Positions 47,481 to 56,593 of a stretch of DNA of 64,000 nucleotides are shown here, in pieces. The position numbers and the translations under genes are program-made. Position 1 is the first letter of the stretch. Each line of letters starts with the position of its first letter. This stretch comes from Aureliella helgolandensis (GTDB lineage Bacteria > Planctomycetota > Planctomycetia > Pirellulales > Pirellulaceae): assembly GCF_007752135.1 (NCBI RefSeq), contig NZ_CP036298.1, positions 5,766,859-5,830,858 on the forward strand, given 5' to 3'. Under the pieces are notes generated by a model. It ran no database searches and was not told where the DNA came from. It worked only from the letters and a program-made list of their open reading frames with translations.

Positions 47481-49928
47481 ATGTCTGACGTCGCAATGGA
47501 CCAGCCCCGGACAAACGGTCAATTAGCAATACCAGGAGCCCCTGAGGCAGCCCCTCAAGAGGGTAGCAGCTTTGATATTGTGCAAATCCTGTGGCGTTGG
47601 AAATGGCTTCCAATCCTCGGCTCTATCGTTGGAGCCTGTCTCGGATTCCTCTACTTTTCGAGGCAGCCGGCAACCTACGAGGCCGCTGCGCTGGTTCAGG
47701 TCGTCAGCTCGACTCCAACACAAACACGCATGGATTTTTACGATCCTCGCGGAAGCGCGATCACTCGAGTAGACGAATCGATGGTCATCCGTAGCCAGAC
47801 CGTTCTTCGCCGCGCAGTCCAGCTAGGCCGCCTCACCGAACAGAGCGAATTCCTAGGCATGCAGACAGATGAAGTCGTAGCGACTTTAATGGATGAAGAA
47901 TCACCTTTAATTATTGAGCCAGCGGACAAGGACGACAGCACCACTCTGATTGAAATCAGCTACATCTCGCAAGATGCGGAAGTCGCGGCCAAAGTTGTGT
48001 CGGCCATCGTCGACGGCTACGAAGGATACTTGGCTGAAGAATACAAGACAGTTGGCATCGAAATTGAGCAGCTGATCTCAGGTGCACGCGACCAACTATC
48101 CAATCGACTCAAACAACTCACTCAACAGACGCATGATTTCATGCTGCGAGCCCCTGAGGTGATCTGGACAGGCGATGAAGCCACTGATCCCTATTCGGTC
48201 AATTTCCTGAAGCTCAATTCAAAGATTACTGAGCTGCGGGTAGAGCGAGGAAGGCTTGAATCGGTCTACTCCCAAGCCCTCAAGGCGATTGAATCGGGGA
48301 GATCCCCTGAGACGATCATGATGCTGCTAACTCAGTTGAACAACGCTAGCCTAACGGCCTTGGATTCGACCTACAGTCAATTGCTGCAAATCGATGACAA
48401 TGATTTGAAGAATCGCCTAAATTCAAAATCAGCACAAATTGAACAACAAATTCTGTTCCCGTTACAAGTCGAAGAACGCGTTCTGCTCGACTCCGTGGGA
48501 GCCGGTCACCCCAGTGTCGGGATCGTGCAGAAAAAGGTCGAGTCGGTCAAACGCCAGATTGCCGAACTGCGCGAGAGCGAGCAACAGGTCGACAGCGAAA
48601 TGGACAGAATGAAACTAGAAATGCAAACACGTACTGGTGCTCGGATTCGTTCCATGGAGGAGCGATTGACTGCTGGTACCGATATGTTGGCTGAGCAAAT
48701 TGCAGCTCTGCAACTTGAAGAAGAACATCTCCAGCGTGATGCCGCCGAGGAAAAGAAGAAATCGCGAGAATTGCAAATCATGCTTGGTGAGGATCGGGTC
48801 ATCAAGGCCGAATTGGAAGCAGTCAACACCTTGCTGGCTGGGTATACCGAAAAGCTTCAAGAAATCAGTCTTATGCCGAAGGTAGGCCAGCGAACGCTCA
48901 AACGGTTGAACATGCCGAGCATTGGCTGGTTTTACGGCCCCACCCTGCCTAAGTACCTGCTGGGTGGCGCGGCGGTTGGTTTCGTCCTCCTATCTGGCTT
49001 GGCCGTGCTGATGGATCTAGCCGATCGCAGCTACCGCAATCCAAGTGAAATTGCGACAGACCTGGGTGTCACCGTCTTGGGACACATTCCGGTCATGAAT
49101 ATTTCCAAGGTGAAGAAGAGCGTCGAGGCAGTGGATCCCTCAATCTGTGCAATCCACCACAGCAAGGGGCGAGTGGCGGAAGCCTACCGTTCGGTACGTA
49201 CCGGGCTGTTCTTCAGCAACAATGGCAAAGCTCTGAAGGTCTTGCAGGTCACTAGCCCCGTACCTGGAGACGGTAAATCAACCCTGGCTTGCAATATTGC
49301 GGTAACCATGGCACAGTCGGGACGGCGAGTCCTCCTGATCGATGCCGACTTGCGGCGGCCACGCGTTGCCAAGATCTTTGGTATCGATAGCGATGTTGGA
49401 GTCGCAGCCGTAGTTGGTGGCAAGTGCGAGATTGAAGATGGAATTCATGTTGGCCCGGTTGCAAACCTTTCCATCATGCCTGGTGGCAAGCGTCCAGCCA
49501 ATCCTGCTGAAATTCTCAGCAGCCAACGCTTTAAGAATATGGTGGATGTCTTGCGAGACAAGTTCGACATGATCGTGATTGACACGCCACCACTCTTGGC
49601 AGTCAGCGACCCAGGTGCCGTTGCGGGCATCGTCGATGGCGTCTTGATGACCATGCGACTGCGTCGAAATGTGAAACCACTAGCAGTACGAGCCAAGAGT
49701 ATTCTGGAAAGTGTCGGTGCCAACCTTCTGGGAGTGGTTATTAACGGCGTCTCCTCGGAAGCCGGCTACGGTTACAACTATGACTACAACGATTACCGCT
49801 ACGCCTACAAGTATGGAAGCAATTATCGTTCCGGCTACGGCTATCGCTATGGGTACGGCAACTACCGCTACGGCTACACGGAAGACGCAGATACGAATGA
49901 TCTGTCAACGGCCGACAAAGAAGGCTAG
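47481..49928 (+). CDS. Polysaccharide co-polymerase / bacterial tyrosine kinase (Wzc-like)
   Basis: An 815-residue protein; the ATG at 47481 is chosen over a frame open to 47331. The N-terminal Wzz-like part (FDIVQILWRWKWLPILGSIV, first membrane helix) and a long periplasmic coiled coil (about 200-470) precede a second helix (YLLGGAAVGFVLLSGLAVLM). The cytoplasmic BY-kinase domain has Walker A PVPGDGKS (about 593), Walker A' LLIDADLRRP (about 618) and Walker B MIVIDTPPL (about 697). The C-terminus is an extreme tyrosine cluster (about 762-805, e.g. YGYNYDYNDYRYAYKYGSNY), the autophosphorylation tail. It controls chain length and export with the Wza-like protein. Confidence 0.94.
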   Translation: MSDVAMDQPRTNGQLAIPGAPEAAPQEGSSFDIVQILWRWKWLPILGSIVGACLGFLYFSRQPATYEAAALVQVVSSTPTQTRMDFYDPRGSAITRVDESMVIRSQTVLRRAVQLGRLTEQSEFLGMQTDEVVATLMDEESPLIIEPADKDDSTTLIEISYISQDAEVAAKVVSAIVDGYEGYLAEEYKTVGIEIEQLISGARDQLSNRLKQLTQQTHDFMLRAPEVIWTGDEATDPYSVNFLKLNSKITELRVERGRLESVYSQALKAIESGRSPETIMMLLTQLNNASLTALDSTYSQLLQIDDNDLKNRLNSKSAQIEQQILFPLQVEERVLLDSVGAGHPSVGIVQKKVESVKRQIAELRESEQQVDSEMDRMKLEMQTRTGARIRSMEERLTAGTDMLAEQIAALQLEEEHLQRDAAEEKKKSRELQIMLGEDRVIKAELEAVNTLLAGYTEKLQEISLMPKVGQRTLKRLNMPSIGWFYGPTLPKYLLGGAAVGFVLLSGLAVLMDLADRSYRNPSEIATDLGVTVLGHIPVMNISKVKKSVEAVDPSICAIHHSKGRVAEAYRSVRTGLFFSNNGKALKVLQVTSPVPGDGKSTLACNIAVTMAQSGRRVLLIDADLRRPRVAKIFGIDSDVGVAAVVGGKCEIEDGIHVGPVANLSIMPGGKRPANPAEILSSQRFKNMVDVLRDKFDMIVIDTPPLLAVSDPGAVAGIVDGVLMTMRLRRNVKPLAVRAKSILESVGANLLGVVINGVSSEAGYGYNYDYNDYRYAYKYGSNYRSGYGYRYGYGNYRYGYTEDADTNDLSTADKEG

Positions 49929-49956
49929 TCGATGCAAGGTCACTAGGCTGGCAGAG

Positions 49957-49981
49957 GAAAAGGTGTCCGACACCTTTTCCC
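49957..49981. repeat. Perfect 12-bp palindrome after the tyrosine kinase gene
   Basis: GGAAAAGGTGTC and GACACCTTTTCC flank a single C, 28 bp after the stop. It has the strength of a transcription terminator stem but no following T run; it resembles dispersed extragenic palindromes found in many bacteria. Either role is possible. Confidence 0.6.
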
Positions 49982-50006
49982 GCCGTCTATAGCGGCAACC
50001 ACCTCT

Positions 50007-50053
50007 CCTTGCTCACTTGGCAAGTTACTATTTTAGCTTGCCGGTAAGCAAGG
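50007..50053. repeat. Solitary diverged copy of the array core, as a compact hairpin
   Basis: CTCCTTGCTCACTTGGCAAG and AGCTTGCCGGTAAGCAAGG are near-complementary across a loop of about ten bases. The left arm matches the CCTTGCTCACGC core of arrays 1-4 in its first ten bases. It looks like a single, unamplified relative of the tandem repeats. Confidence 0.5.
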
Positions 50054-51035
50054 CCGGATCAGCCAGTTACTGCTGCAGTTCGATTCGTGGTGCGATTTCA
50101 GCATGAAAATTGGAACTGCAACCTATTCCACAATCCGTCGCGCGTCGGATTGTGGATTCTGCGTCAAGGCCAGGAAGTGCTTCTCCGAACAAGAGCTTAC
50201 TCCGCGGGATACCACTTCATCGCTATCCGCTGGTGCCTCCCCTTGAGGTCAGCCTCCCCCTGAGGTCAGCCTTCCCCTTTACTCCGGCTTCAGGTCCAGC
50301 TCGAGAACACGTTGCACCAATGGCTCCTATCCCCTTGAAGATGATGTTTTGCCAGTTGGAGCCTGGGGCCCAGCAACCTTGAGCGAGTTGTGGGATTCTA
50401 CTTACGCTGCGATTGCTGCATCGCCCCTTTGGTCACCGTTTAGATGCTGCGTTAAGCCCCTATTTGCCTCGATTCCATTGACTCGGCAGCTGCTCCCTGT
50501 CATCGCGTCAAAGCAATGAGAGGTTCCCTGAAATGAGCCCTTCATCCGAAAGAACCACCTGTCACTCCATTCCCACTTGTTCAACTAGTCGCTACATCTT
50601 AACAGGCAATTCCTGTGATTCATGCGGGGAGTCTCCATGGGAACACCCCAAAAGCGTTGAAGAAACTAAGCTCAGATGAGTAAACGACCTGCCCGTCGCA
50701 TTTGCGTAACATTCAGTAGGCACTACTCTCATCTCCCGACGTTCCACAGAGTCGCTTGCAATGGGGTCACCCACGGGAACGAAGTGCGCGCCCGTGGAAT
50801 TATGGTTTCAGAATCGGTGGCCCACCTTGTGAGATACACTCGTTCAGAAGATAAACGGATGATTCGCCCTCGGACAAGACCAGTCTAGAGACTCGGCGAT
50901 GTCCAGCTCCGGGGGACATCGTGCGGCAGCAGCTAGCCCAAGTTCAATGCACCGATAAATCTGTCGATTTTTATCGCATCACATCGCTTCCTCCCGACAC
51001 TCCAGCTTCCAACTACGCAGTAGAGAATTATTGCC
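50054..51035. other. Gene-free gap of about 1 kb inside the polysaccharide locus
   Basis: No frame here shows coding character; the open frames of up to 90 codons (for example 50110-50382) lack ribosome sites and recognisable composition. A 17-bp direct repeat (GCCTCCCC[T/C]TGAGGTCA at 50235-50251 and 50252-50268) is the only structure seen. The gap probably carries the promoter of the sugar-nucleotide block starting at 51036. Confidence 0.5.
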
Positions 51036-52313
51036 ATGCAATTCAAAAGTGAACCGGTCCTTGCCATTCTGGGACTTGGCTATGTCGGCTTGCCCCTGGC
51101 CGTCGAATTTGGAAAGCACTTCAAGACCATCGGTTTTGACATTGATCCCAGTCGTATTCAAGAGCTGACAGAGGGAGTCGACCGGACCCGGGAAACGACA
51201 CAGGCGGAGCTGGCTGAGAGTACAAACTTAACGCTCTCAAGCGACGTCGAGGCGCTACGCAGCGCCGATGTGTACATCGTCACCGTTCCGACGCCAATCG
51301 ATGACCATAAGCAGCCTGATTTAACGCCTTTGCTGCGTGCCAGCGCGATGCTAGGTAAAGTCGTCGAGGCGGGTAACGTCGTGATCTACGAGTCGACCGT
51401 TTACCCAGGTGCAACCGAAGAGGATTGCATTCCAGTCATCGAAGCAGAATCCGGACTCACTTACAATCGCGACTTTTTCGCGGGATACAGTCCAGAGCGA
51501 ATCAATCCAGGTGACAAAGAACATCGCTTGACCACGATTATGAAAGTCACCTCGGGCTCGAATCCTGAAGTCGCCGATTTCGTGGATTCACTCTACCGTA
51601 CGATCATCACCGCAGGGACTCACAAGGCGAGCTCGATTCGAGTGGCTGAAGCTGCCAAAGTCATTGAGAACACCCAACGCGACCTGAATATCGCTTTGGT
51701 GAATGAGCTCGCACTAATTTTCAATCGCATGGGCATTGATACGCTCGATGTCTTGGAAGCAGCTGGCACCAAATGGAATTTTCTTCCCTTTCGGCCGGGG
51801 CTTGTCGGAGGTCACTGCATCGGAGTCGATCCCTACTACCTGACTCACAAGGCACAGGAGATTGGCTATTCCCCAGAGGTCATATTGGCCGGCCGACGGA
51901 TCAACGATGGAATGGGCGAGTACGTTGTTTCCCGCGTCGTGAAGAGCATGCTGAAACGTCGCATCCATATCGAAGATGCCAATGTATTGATCATGGGATT
52001 AACGTTCAAGGAGAACTGTCCCGACCTGCGCAATACACGCGTGGTTGATCTCGTACGAGAGTTTCGAGACTATGGCGCTAATGTGGATGTCTACGATCCC
52101 TGGGTAGATGGCCAAGCCGCAGAACACGAGTATGGCATCACGCCCATCGAAACGCCGCCTGCCGGAAAATACGATGCTATTGTGCTTGCGGTTGCTCATC
52201 GCGAATTCTGTGAGATGGGGGTTGAACGCATCCGCCAGCTTGGACGCCGAGACTCAGTGCTGTATGACCTGAAATCGATCTTACCTCGCGAAGGCGTTGA
52301 CGGTCGCCTGTAG
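51036..52313 (+). CDS. tviB: UDP-N-acetyl-D-glucosamine 6-dehydrogenase (TviB/WbpA type)
   Basis: A 425-residue nucleotide-sugar dehydrogenase. [20 protein letters not shown] is the NAD-binding start; [70 protein letters not shown] and [20 protein letters not shown] (catalytic Cys) follow closely the TviB/WbpA subgroup, which oxidises UDP-GlcNAc to UDP-GlcNAcA. Length matches the family. It is the branch point for two products here: UDP-GalNAcA through the next gene and UDP-2,3-diacetamido uronic acids through the genes at 53561-60035. First gene after the 1-kb gap. Confidence 0.94.
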   Translation: MQFKSEPVLAILGLGYVGLPLAVEFGKHFKTIGFDIDPSRIQELTEGVDRTRETTQAELAESTNLTLSSDVEALRSADVYIVTVPTPIDDHKQPDLTPLLRASAMLGKVVEAGNVVIYESTVYPGATEEDCIPVIEAESGLTYNRDFFAGYSPERINPGDKEHRLTTIMKVTSGSNPEVADFVDSLYRTIITAGTHKASSIRVAEAAKVIENTQRDLNIALVNELALIFNRMGIDTLDVLEAAGTKWNFLPFRPGLVGGHCIGVDPYYLTHKAQEIGYSPEVILAGRRINDGMGEYVVSRVVKSMLKRRIHIEDANVLIMGLTFKENCPDLRNTRVVDLVREFRDYGANVDVYDPWVDGQAAEHEYGITPIETPPAGKYDAIVLAVAHREFCEMGVERIRQLGRRDSVLYDLKSILPREGVDGRL

Positions 52314-52454
52314 AAGCAGAGTCAACACGTGGCCAAGTCTCTCCGAGACGCGTTGCTAGTACCTAGCAGTGTCTAAGTACGTGGATCGTCAGTGCCGGCT
52401 AAATGTAAAAGCAATGCCAGCTACAGTCCCTCAATTCCAATCCTTGAACAATTC

Positions 52455-53480
52455 ATGAATCTCTACGCACAAGCCAAATCCGATCTACAAAATGCGCCAA
52501 GGCGTTGGTTGATTACTGGAGTAGCAGGTTTCATTGGCTCCCACCTTCTGGAAACGCTGCTTAAGCTCGACCAGACCGTCGTCGGATTGGACAATTTCTC
52601 GACTGGCTACCGCCATAATCTGGAGGAGGTCCGGAACAGTGTCTCACCTCAACAGTGGACACGATTTCAGTTCATCGAAGGGGACATTCGTCAGTCTGAA
52701 ACTTGCGTAAAGGCAGTTGAGGGGATCGATTTCGTTCTCCATCAAGCGGCTTTGGGATCGGTTCCGCGTTCCATCGCAGACCCAATTTTGACCAATGAAA
52801 ACAACGTTTCCGGTTTCCTCAATATGCTGGTAGCCGCCCGCGATGCAGGGGTGCAGCGGTTCACTTATGCGGCGTCGAGCTCCACTTACGGAGACCATGC
52901 GGCGTTACCTAAAGTAGAGGAGGCAATTGGCAATCCACTCTCGCCTTATGCGGTAACCAAGTATGTCAATGAACTCTACGCGGATGTTTTTGCGCGTTGC
53001 TATGGTTTCAGTACCGTAGGTCTCAGATATTTCAACGTATTTGGGCCTCGGCAAGATCCCAATGGCGCCTATGCTGCCGTGATCCCCAAATGGATTGCCG
53101 CGATCTTAGCCGGTGAAAGCGTCAAGATTAACGGCGACGGCGAAACAAGTCGGGACTTCTGCTTTGTTGACAATGCCGTTCAAGCCAACATTCTTTCGAC
53201 CGTTCACGATCAATCCTCTAACGCTGCCATATACAACGTGGCGGTCGGCGACCGAACCACTCTCAATCAGCTTCACTTAGAAATATCTGCAGCTCTCACG
53301 AAACTGCAAGGCTCACTACCTGCGAGCGAGAAGATGCATTTAGATTTTCGGGCTGGAGATGTTCGGCATTCCCAAGCTTCGATTGAGAAAATCTCGGAAT
53401 GCTTGGGCTACGCCCCCACCCATACCGTGGCCGAAGGTTTAGTTCCCACCTGCCAGTGGTTTATTTCGCGGTCAGGGTAA
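52455..53480 (+). CDS. tviC: UDP-N-acetylglucosamine(uronate) 4-epimerase (TviC/WbpP type)
   Basis: A 341-residue extended short-chain dehydrogenase/reductase. The ATG at 52455 is preferred to a GTG at 52392 because [18 protein letters not shown] lines up with the N-terminus of TviC. Motifs: [16 protein letters not shown] (NAD binding), [44 protein letters not shown] and [13 protein letters not shown] (YxxxK active site). It should interconvert UDP-GlcNAcA and UDP-GalNAcA, as TviC does for Vi antigen. It follows the tviB-like gene by about 140 bp. Confidence 0.92.
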   Translation: MNLYAQAKSDLQNAPRRWLITGVAGFIGSHLLETLLKLDQTVVGLDNFSTGYRHNLEEVRNSVSPQQWTRFQFIEGDIRQSETCVKAVEGIDFVLHQAALGSVPRSIADPILTNENNVSGFLNMLVAARDAGVQRFTYAASSSTYGDHAALPKVEEAIGNPLSPYAVTKYVNELYADVFARCYGFSTVGLRYFNVFGPRQDPNGAYAAVIPKWIAAILAGESVKINGDGETSRDFCFVDNAVQANILSTVHDQSSNAAIYNVAVGDRTTLNQLHLEISAALTKLQGSLPASEKMHLDFRAGDVRHSQASIEKISECLGYAPTHTVAEGLVPTCQWFISRSG

Positions 53481-53560
53481 GTTCCAGCAAATCACTGGAC
53501 GCCCCCCTTATTTGTGCAGCTGTTGACTGCAACGTTCAATCACACGTACGGATCTATTCG

Positions 53561-54664
53561 ATGCAATTCATTGACCTCAAGACTCAGTATTTGAAGCTGA
53601 AAGAAGAAATCGACACGCGAATCCATCAAGTCCTGGATCATGGCCGATTCATTATGGGGCCTGAAATCGGAGAAGTGGAAGAACAGCTTGCTGAATATGT
53701 AGGCTGCAAACATTGCTTAACAGTCTCTAGCGGCACCAGCAGTCTGGAGATTGCACTACGAGCCCTCGACATTGGCCCCGGCGACGAAGTCATTACAGTC
53801 CCATTCACGTGGATTAGTTCAGCCGAAGTAGTCCTGCTGGTGGGTGCAGTGCCAGTTTTCGTGGACATCGACCCGAAAACCTACAATATCGATGTCTCCC
53901 AAATCGAGGCCAAGATTACTGACCGGACCAAAGCAATTCTCCCGGTCAGCCTATTCGGACAGATGCCCGACTACTCTGCGATCAATGAGATTGCCCAGCG
54001 ACATCAGTTGGCGGTCATCGAGGACGGCGCCCAGAGTTTCGGCGCAACACGCGACGGGCAACGCAGCTGCGGAGTGACTCCCATTGCAAGCACCAGCTTC
54101 TTTCCAGCCAAACCTTTAGGTTGTTTCGGAGACGGTGGAGCATTGTTTACCGACGACGACTCCTTGGCAACACGGATGAAGGCCATTCGTACCCACGGCG
54201 GTATACAACGACACCATCATCCCTATGTCGGAACCAACGGTCGCTTTGACACGTTGCAGGCGGCTGTGCTACTGGCCAAGCTGCCTTCGTTTCAGTGGGA
54301 GGTAGAGCAGCGTGGGAAAATCGGCGCTCGCTATAGTGCGCTACTCTCCGATGTCTGTGAAGTCCCACACATCGAAGCGGGCAATACTCATGTGTATGCG
54401 CAGTATACGATCCGGCTCAACAACCGAGATGAAGTAGCTGCCCACCTGAAAGCAGATGGTATCCCATCCGCGGTCTACTATCCGAAGTGCCTCCATGAAC
54501 AACCGGTATTCGAACCCTTCGGATCAAAACTAGGCGATTTCCCTGAGTCAGAGAAAGCCTCCCGCGAAGTCCTAAGCTTACCGATGCACCCGTTTTTGAG
54601 CGAACAGGACCAAGACAAGGTAGTTGCATCAGTGGCTAACGCAGTTGCAAAAGGTGCCAGTTAA
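53561..54664 (+). CDS. wbpE: DegT/DnrJ/EryC1/StrS-family sugar aminotransferase (WbpE type)
   Basis: A 367-residue PLP enzyme. MQFIDLKTQYLKLKEEIDTR and HGRFIMGPEIGEVEEQLAEY open it; CLTVSSGTSSLEIALRALDI binds PLP phosphate; VIEDGAQSFGA supplies the Asp; STSFFPAKPLGCFGDGGALF carries the Schiff-base lysine (about residue 183). The start at 53561 matches family N-termini; a frame open from 53399 would overlap the tviC-like gene. With the neighbours it is best read as the WbpE step, aminating C3 of UDP-3-keto-GlcNAcA. Glutamate is the usual amino donor. Confidence 0.9.
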   Translation: MQFIDLKTQYLKLKEEIDTRIHQVLDHGRFIMGPEIGEVEEQLAEYVGCKHCLTVSSGTSSLEIALRALDIGPGDEVITVPFTWISSAEVVLLVGAVPVFVDIDPKTYNIDVSQIEAKITDRTKAILPVSLFGQMPDYSAINEIAQRHQLAVIEDGAQSFGATRDGQRSCGVTPIASTSFFPAKPLGCFGDGGALFTDDDSLATRMKAIRTHGGIQRHHHPYVGTNGRFDTLQAAVLLAKLPSFQWEVEQRGKIGARYSALLSDVCEVPHIEAGNTHVYAQYTIRLNNRDEVAAHLKADGIPSAVYYPKCLHEQPVFEPFGSKLGDFPESEKASREVLSLPMHPFLSEQDQDKVVASVANAVAKGAS

Positions 54665-54876
54665 CTTAGGCGACCGATCTCTATGTCAACTTGCCTCTTA
54701 CAGCATCCAGCAGGGATTCCCTCGTATTGGGTGCTTCCGACCTGGCTCGCTCTGGATGCAACCGAACCGCAGCGGCACACCAGCAGGCCAAGCTCGCGGT
54801 TAGCCAGAATCGGTCGCTTTTCAGCCTTGCCGACGCCCTCAATCCCCGTTTTATCTAAGTAAGCAGAACTAATATC

Positions 54877-56535
54877 ATGGCAGTTTGTGATGTTGCGCTA
54901 GTTGGCGCTGGCTATTGGGGCAAAAACCTCGCGCGTAATTTCAATGGATTGGGAGTACTGCATACCCTATGCGACGCTAGCGAGAAGACCTTAGCATCCT
55001 ATGGAGAAGAGTACTCCAGTGTCGAGCGTCAGAATTCATTCGATGCGGTGCTCTGCAACCCTCAGATCAAGAAAGTGGCGTTTGCAACCCCCGCACCAAC
55101 GCACTTCAAACTAGCCAAAGCAGCCTTGCTGGCCGGCAAGGATGTCTATGTTGAAAAGCCACTGTGCCTGTGCGCTAGAGAAGCACAAGAGCTGATCGAT
55201 TTAGCCGCTAAGGCAGAACGCATCCTGATGGTAGGACATCTCCTGCAGTACCATCCATGCGTCGAAAAGTTGACGGCCATGGTCCGGGCTGGAGAGCTTG
55301 GAAAGCTGTTTTACATTACCTCCAATCGTCTAAATTTGGGAAAGATCCGGCAAGAGGAGAATTCACTCTGGAGTTTTGCTCCACACGACATATCTGTCAT
55401 CCTTGGATTGGCCGGTGCGGTCCCCAGTTCAGTCGTGTGCCACGGAGAGTCGTACCTAACCCACGGAGTGGCCGATACGACACTGACTCAGCTAAAATTT
55501 GGCAGCGGACTCCGCGCTCACGTTCATGTAAGTTGGTTGAACCCATTCAAAGAACAAAAGTTGACCGTCGTCGGCTCGGAAGGAATGGCTGTCTTTGACG
55601 ACACTCGACCATGGATTGAAAAACTCGTGGTGTATCGCAATTACTTGACGTGGACAGACGGAAATTTCCCTTCTGTCAACAAAAGGGATGCTGAACCCGT
55701 AGTTGTCGAGCAATCAGAGCCACTTAAGAATGAGTGTCAGCACTTCATTTCCTCCTGCGACGCGCGGTCGCTTCCGCGAACGGACGGCGCGGAAGGGTTG
55801 CGAGTACTGGAGGTTTTAAACGCTGCACAGCAGAGTTTGGAGAGTGAGGGGACTGCAATCCAACTGCAACCTGCGACTCCGGCATTAAGCTTCTTCGCGC
55901 ACCCAACCGCAATCATTGATCCTCGCGCATCGATTGGCGAAGGAACAAAGATTTGGCATTTCTCCCATGTAAGCGATGACGCTGAATTGGGTAACAACTG
56001 CAACTTGGGGCAGAATGTTTTCATTGCTTCCGATGTCACCGTGGGGAGTAATGTCAAGATACAGAACAACGTTTCGGTGTACAAAGGTACCACGATCGAA
56101 GACGATGTTTTTCTGGGTCCCTCTTGCGTGCTAACCAATGTTTCCAATCCGCGATGCGAAATCAACCGCAAGAGCGTGTACGAGAAGACGCGTCTTCGAC
56201 GCGGAGCTACCATTGGCGCGAATGCAACTATTGTGTGCGGAGTTACGGTGGGACGTTTTGCGTTTGTTGCCGCTGGCGCCGTGGTCACGAAAGACATTCC
56301 TGATTATGGATATGTCCGCGGCATACCGGCCAAACAGGTTGGCTGGATGAGCCGGCACGGTCATCCACTGCAATTCAGTGCCGATGGCCAGGCTGTCTGT
56401 CCAGAGTCTGAGCTGAAGTACCGATTAGAACGGGATCCGCAAGGAGGAGAGACGGTGCGTTGCGAAGACATCTCGGAGGAAACGGAGATTCCACCCGCTC
56501 TATCCGTTGGAACCAAAGCCTATCGAGAATATTGA
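54877..56535 (+). CDS. Fusion of WbpB-type 3-dehydrogenase and WbpD-type N-acetyltransferase
   Basis: A 552-residue bifunctional protein. Residues about 1-335 are a Gfo/Idh/MocA oxidoreductase (VALVGAGYWGKNLARNF; VEKPLCLCAREAQEL; VGHLLQYHP) matching WbpB, which oxidises C3 of UDP-GlcNAcA. From about 340 (FFAHPTAIIDPRASIGEG) the chain becomes a left-handed beta-helix acyltransferase with hexapeptide repeats (WHFSHVSDDAELGNNCNLGQ; KIQNNVSVYKGTTIEDDVFL; GATIGANATIVCGVTVG), matching WbpD, which acetylates the 3-amino group. In Pseudomonas these are separate proteins acting before and after WbpE; here the aminotransferase gene lies directly upstream. A substrate-channelling role is an inference. 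No frameshift is needed to explain the fusion. Confidence 0.9.
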   Translation: MAVCDVALVGAGYWGKNLARNFNGLGVLHTLCDASEKTLASYGEEYSSVERQNSFDAVLCNPQIKKVAFATPAPTHFKLAKAALLAGKDVYVEKPLCLCAREAQELIDLAAKAERILMVGHLLQYHPCVEKLTAMVRAGELGKLFYITSNRLNLGKIRQEENSLWSFAPHDISVILGLAGAVPSSVVCHGESYLTHGVADTTLTQLKFGSGLRAHVHVSWLNPFKEQKLTVVGSEGMAVFDDTRPWIEKLVVYRNYLTWTDGNFPSVNKRDAEPVVVEQSEPLKNECQHFISSCDARSLPRTDGAEGLRVLEVLNAAQQSLESEGTAIQLQPATPALSFFAHPTAIIDPRASIGEGTKIWHFSHVSDDAELGNNCNLGQNVFIASDVTVGSNVKIQNNVSVYKGTTIEDDVFLGPSCVLTNVSNPRCEINRKSVYEKTRLRRGATIGANATIVCGVTVGRFAFVAAGAVVTKDIPDYGYVRGIPAKQVGWMSRHGHPLQFSADGQAVCPESELKYRLERDPQGGETVRCEDISEETEIPPALSVGTKAYREY

Positions 56536-56593
56536 TAGCCGTTGAGAGCTACTAGCAAGTAGCGAATGCATTGCACTAATCAATAGCCGAATT

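Noticed and set aside
50110-50382. A 90-codon gene in the gap before the tviB-like gene
   Set aside because: No ribosome site, odd composition, and a direct repeat inside the frame; nothing in it resembles a protein family.
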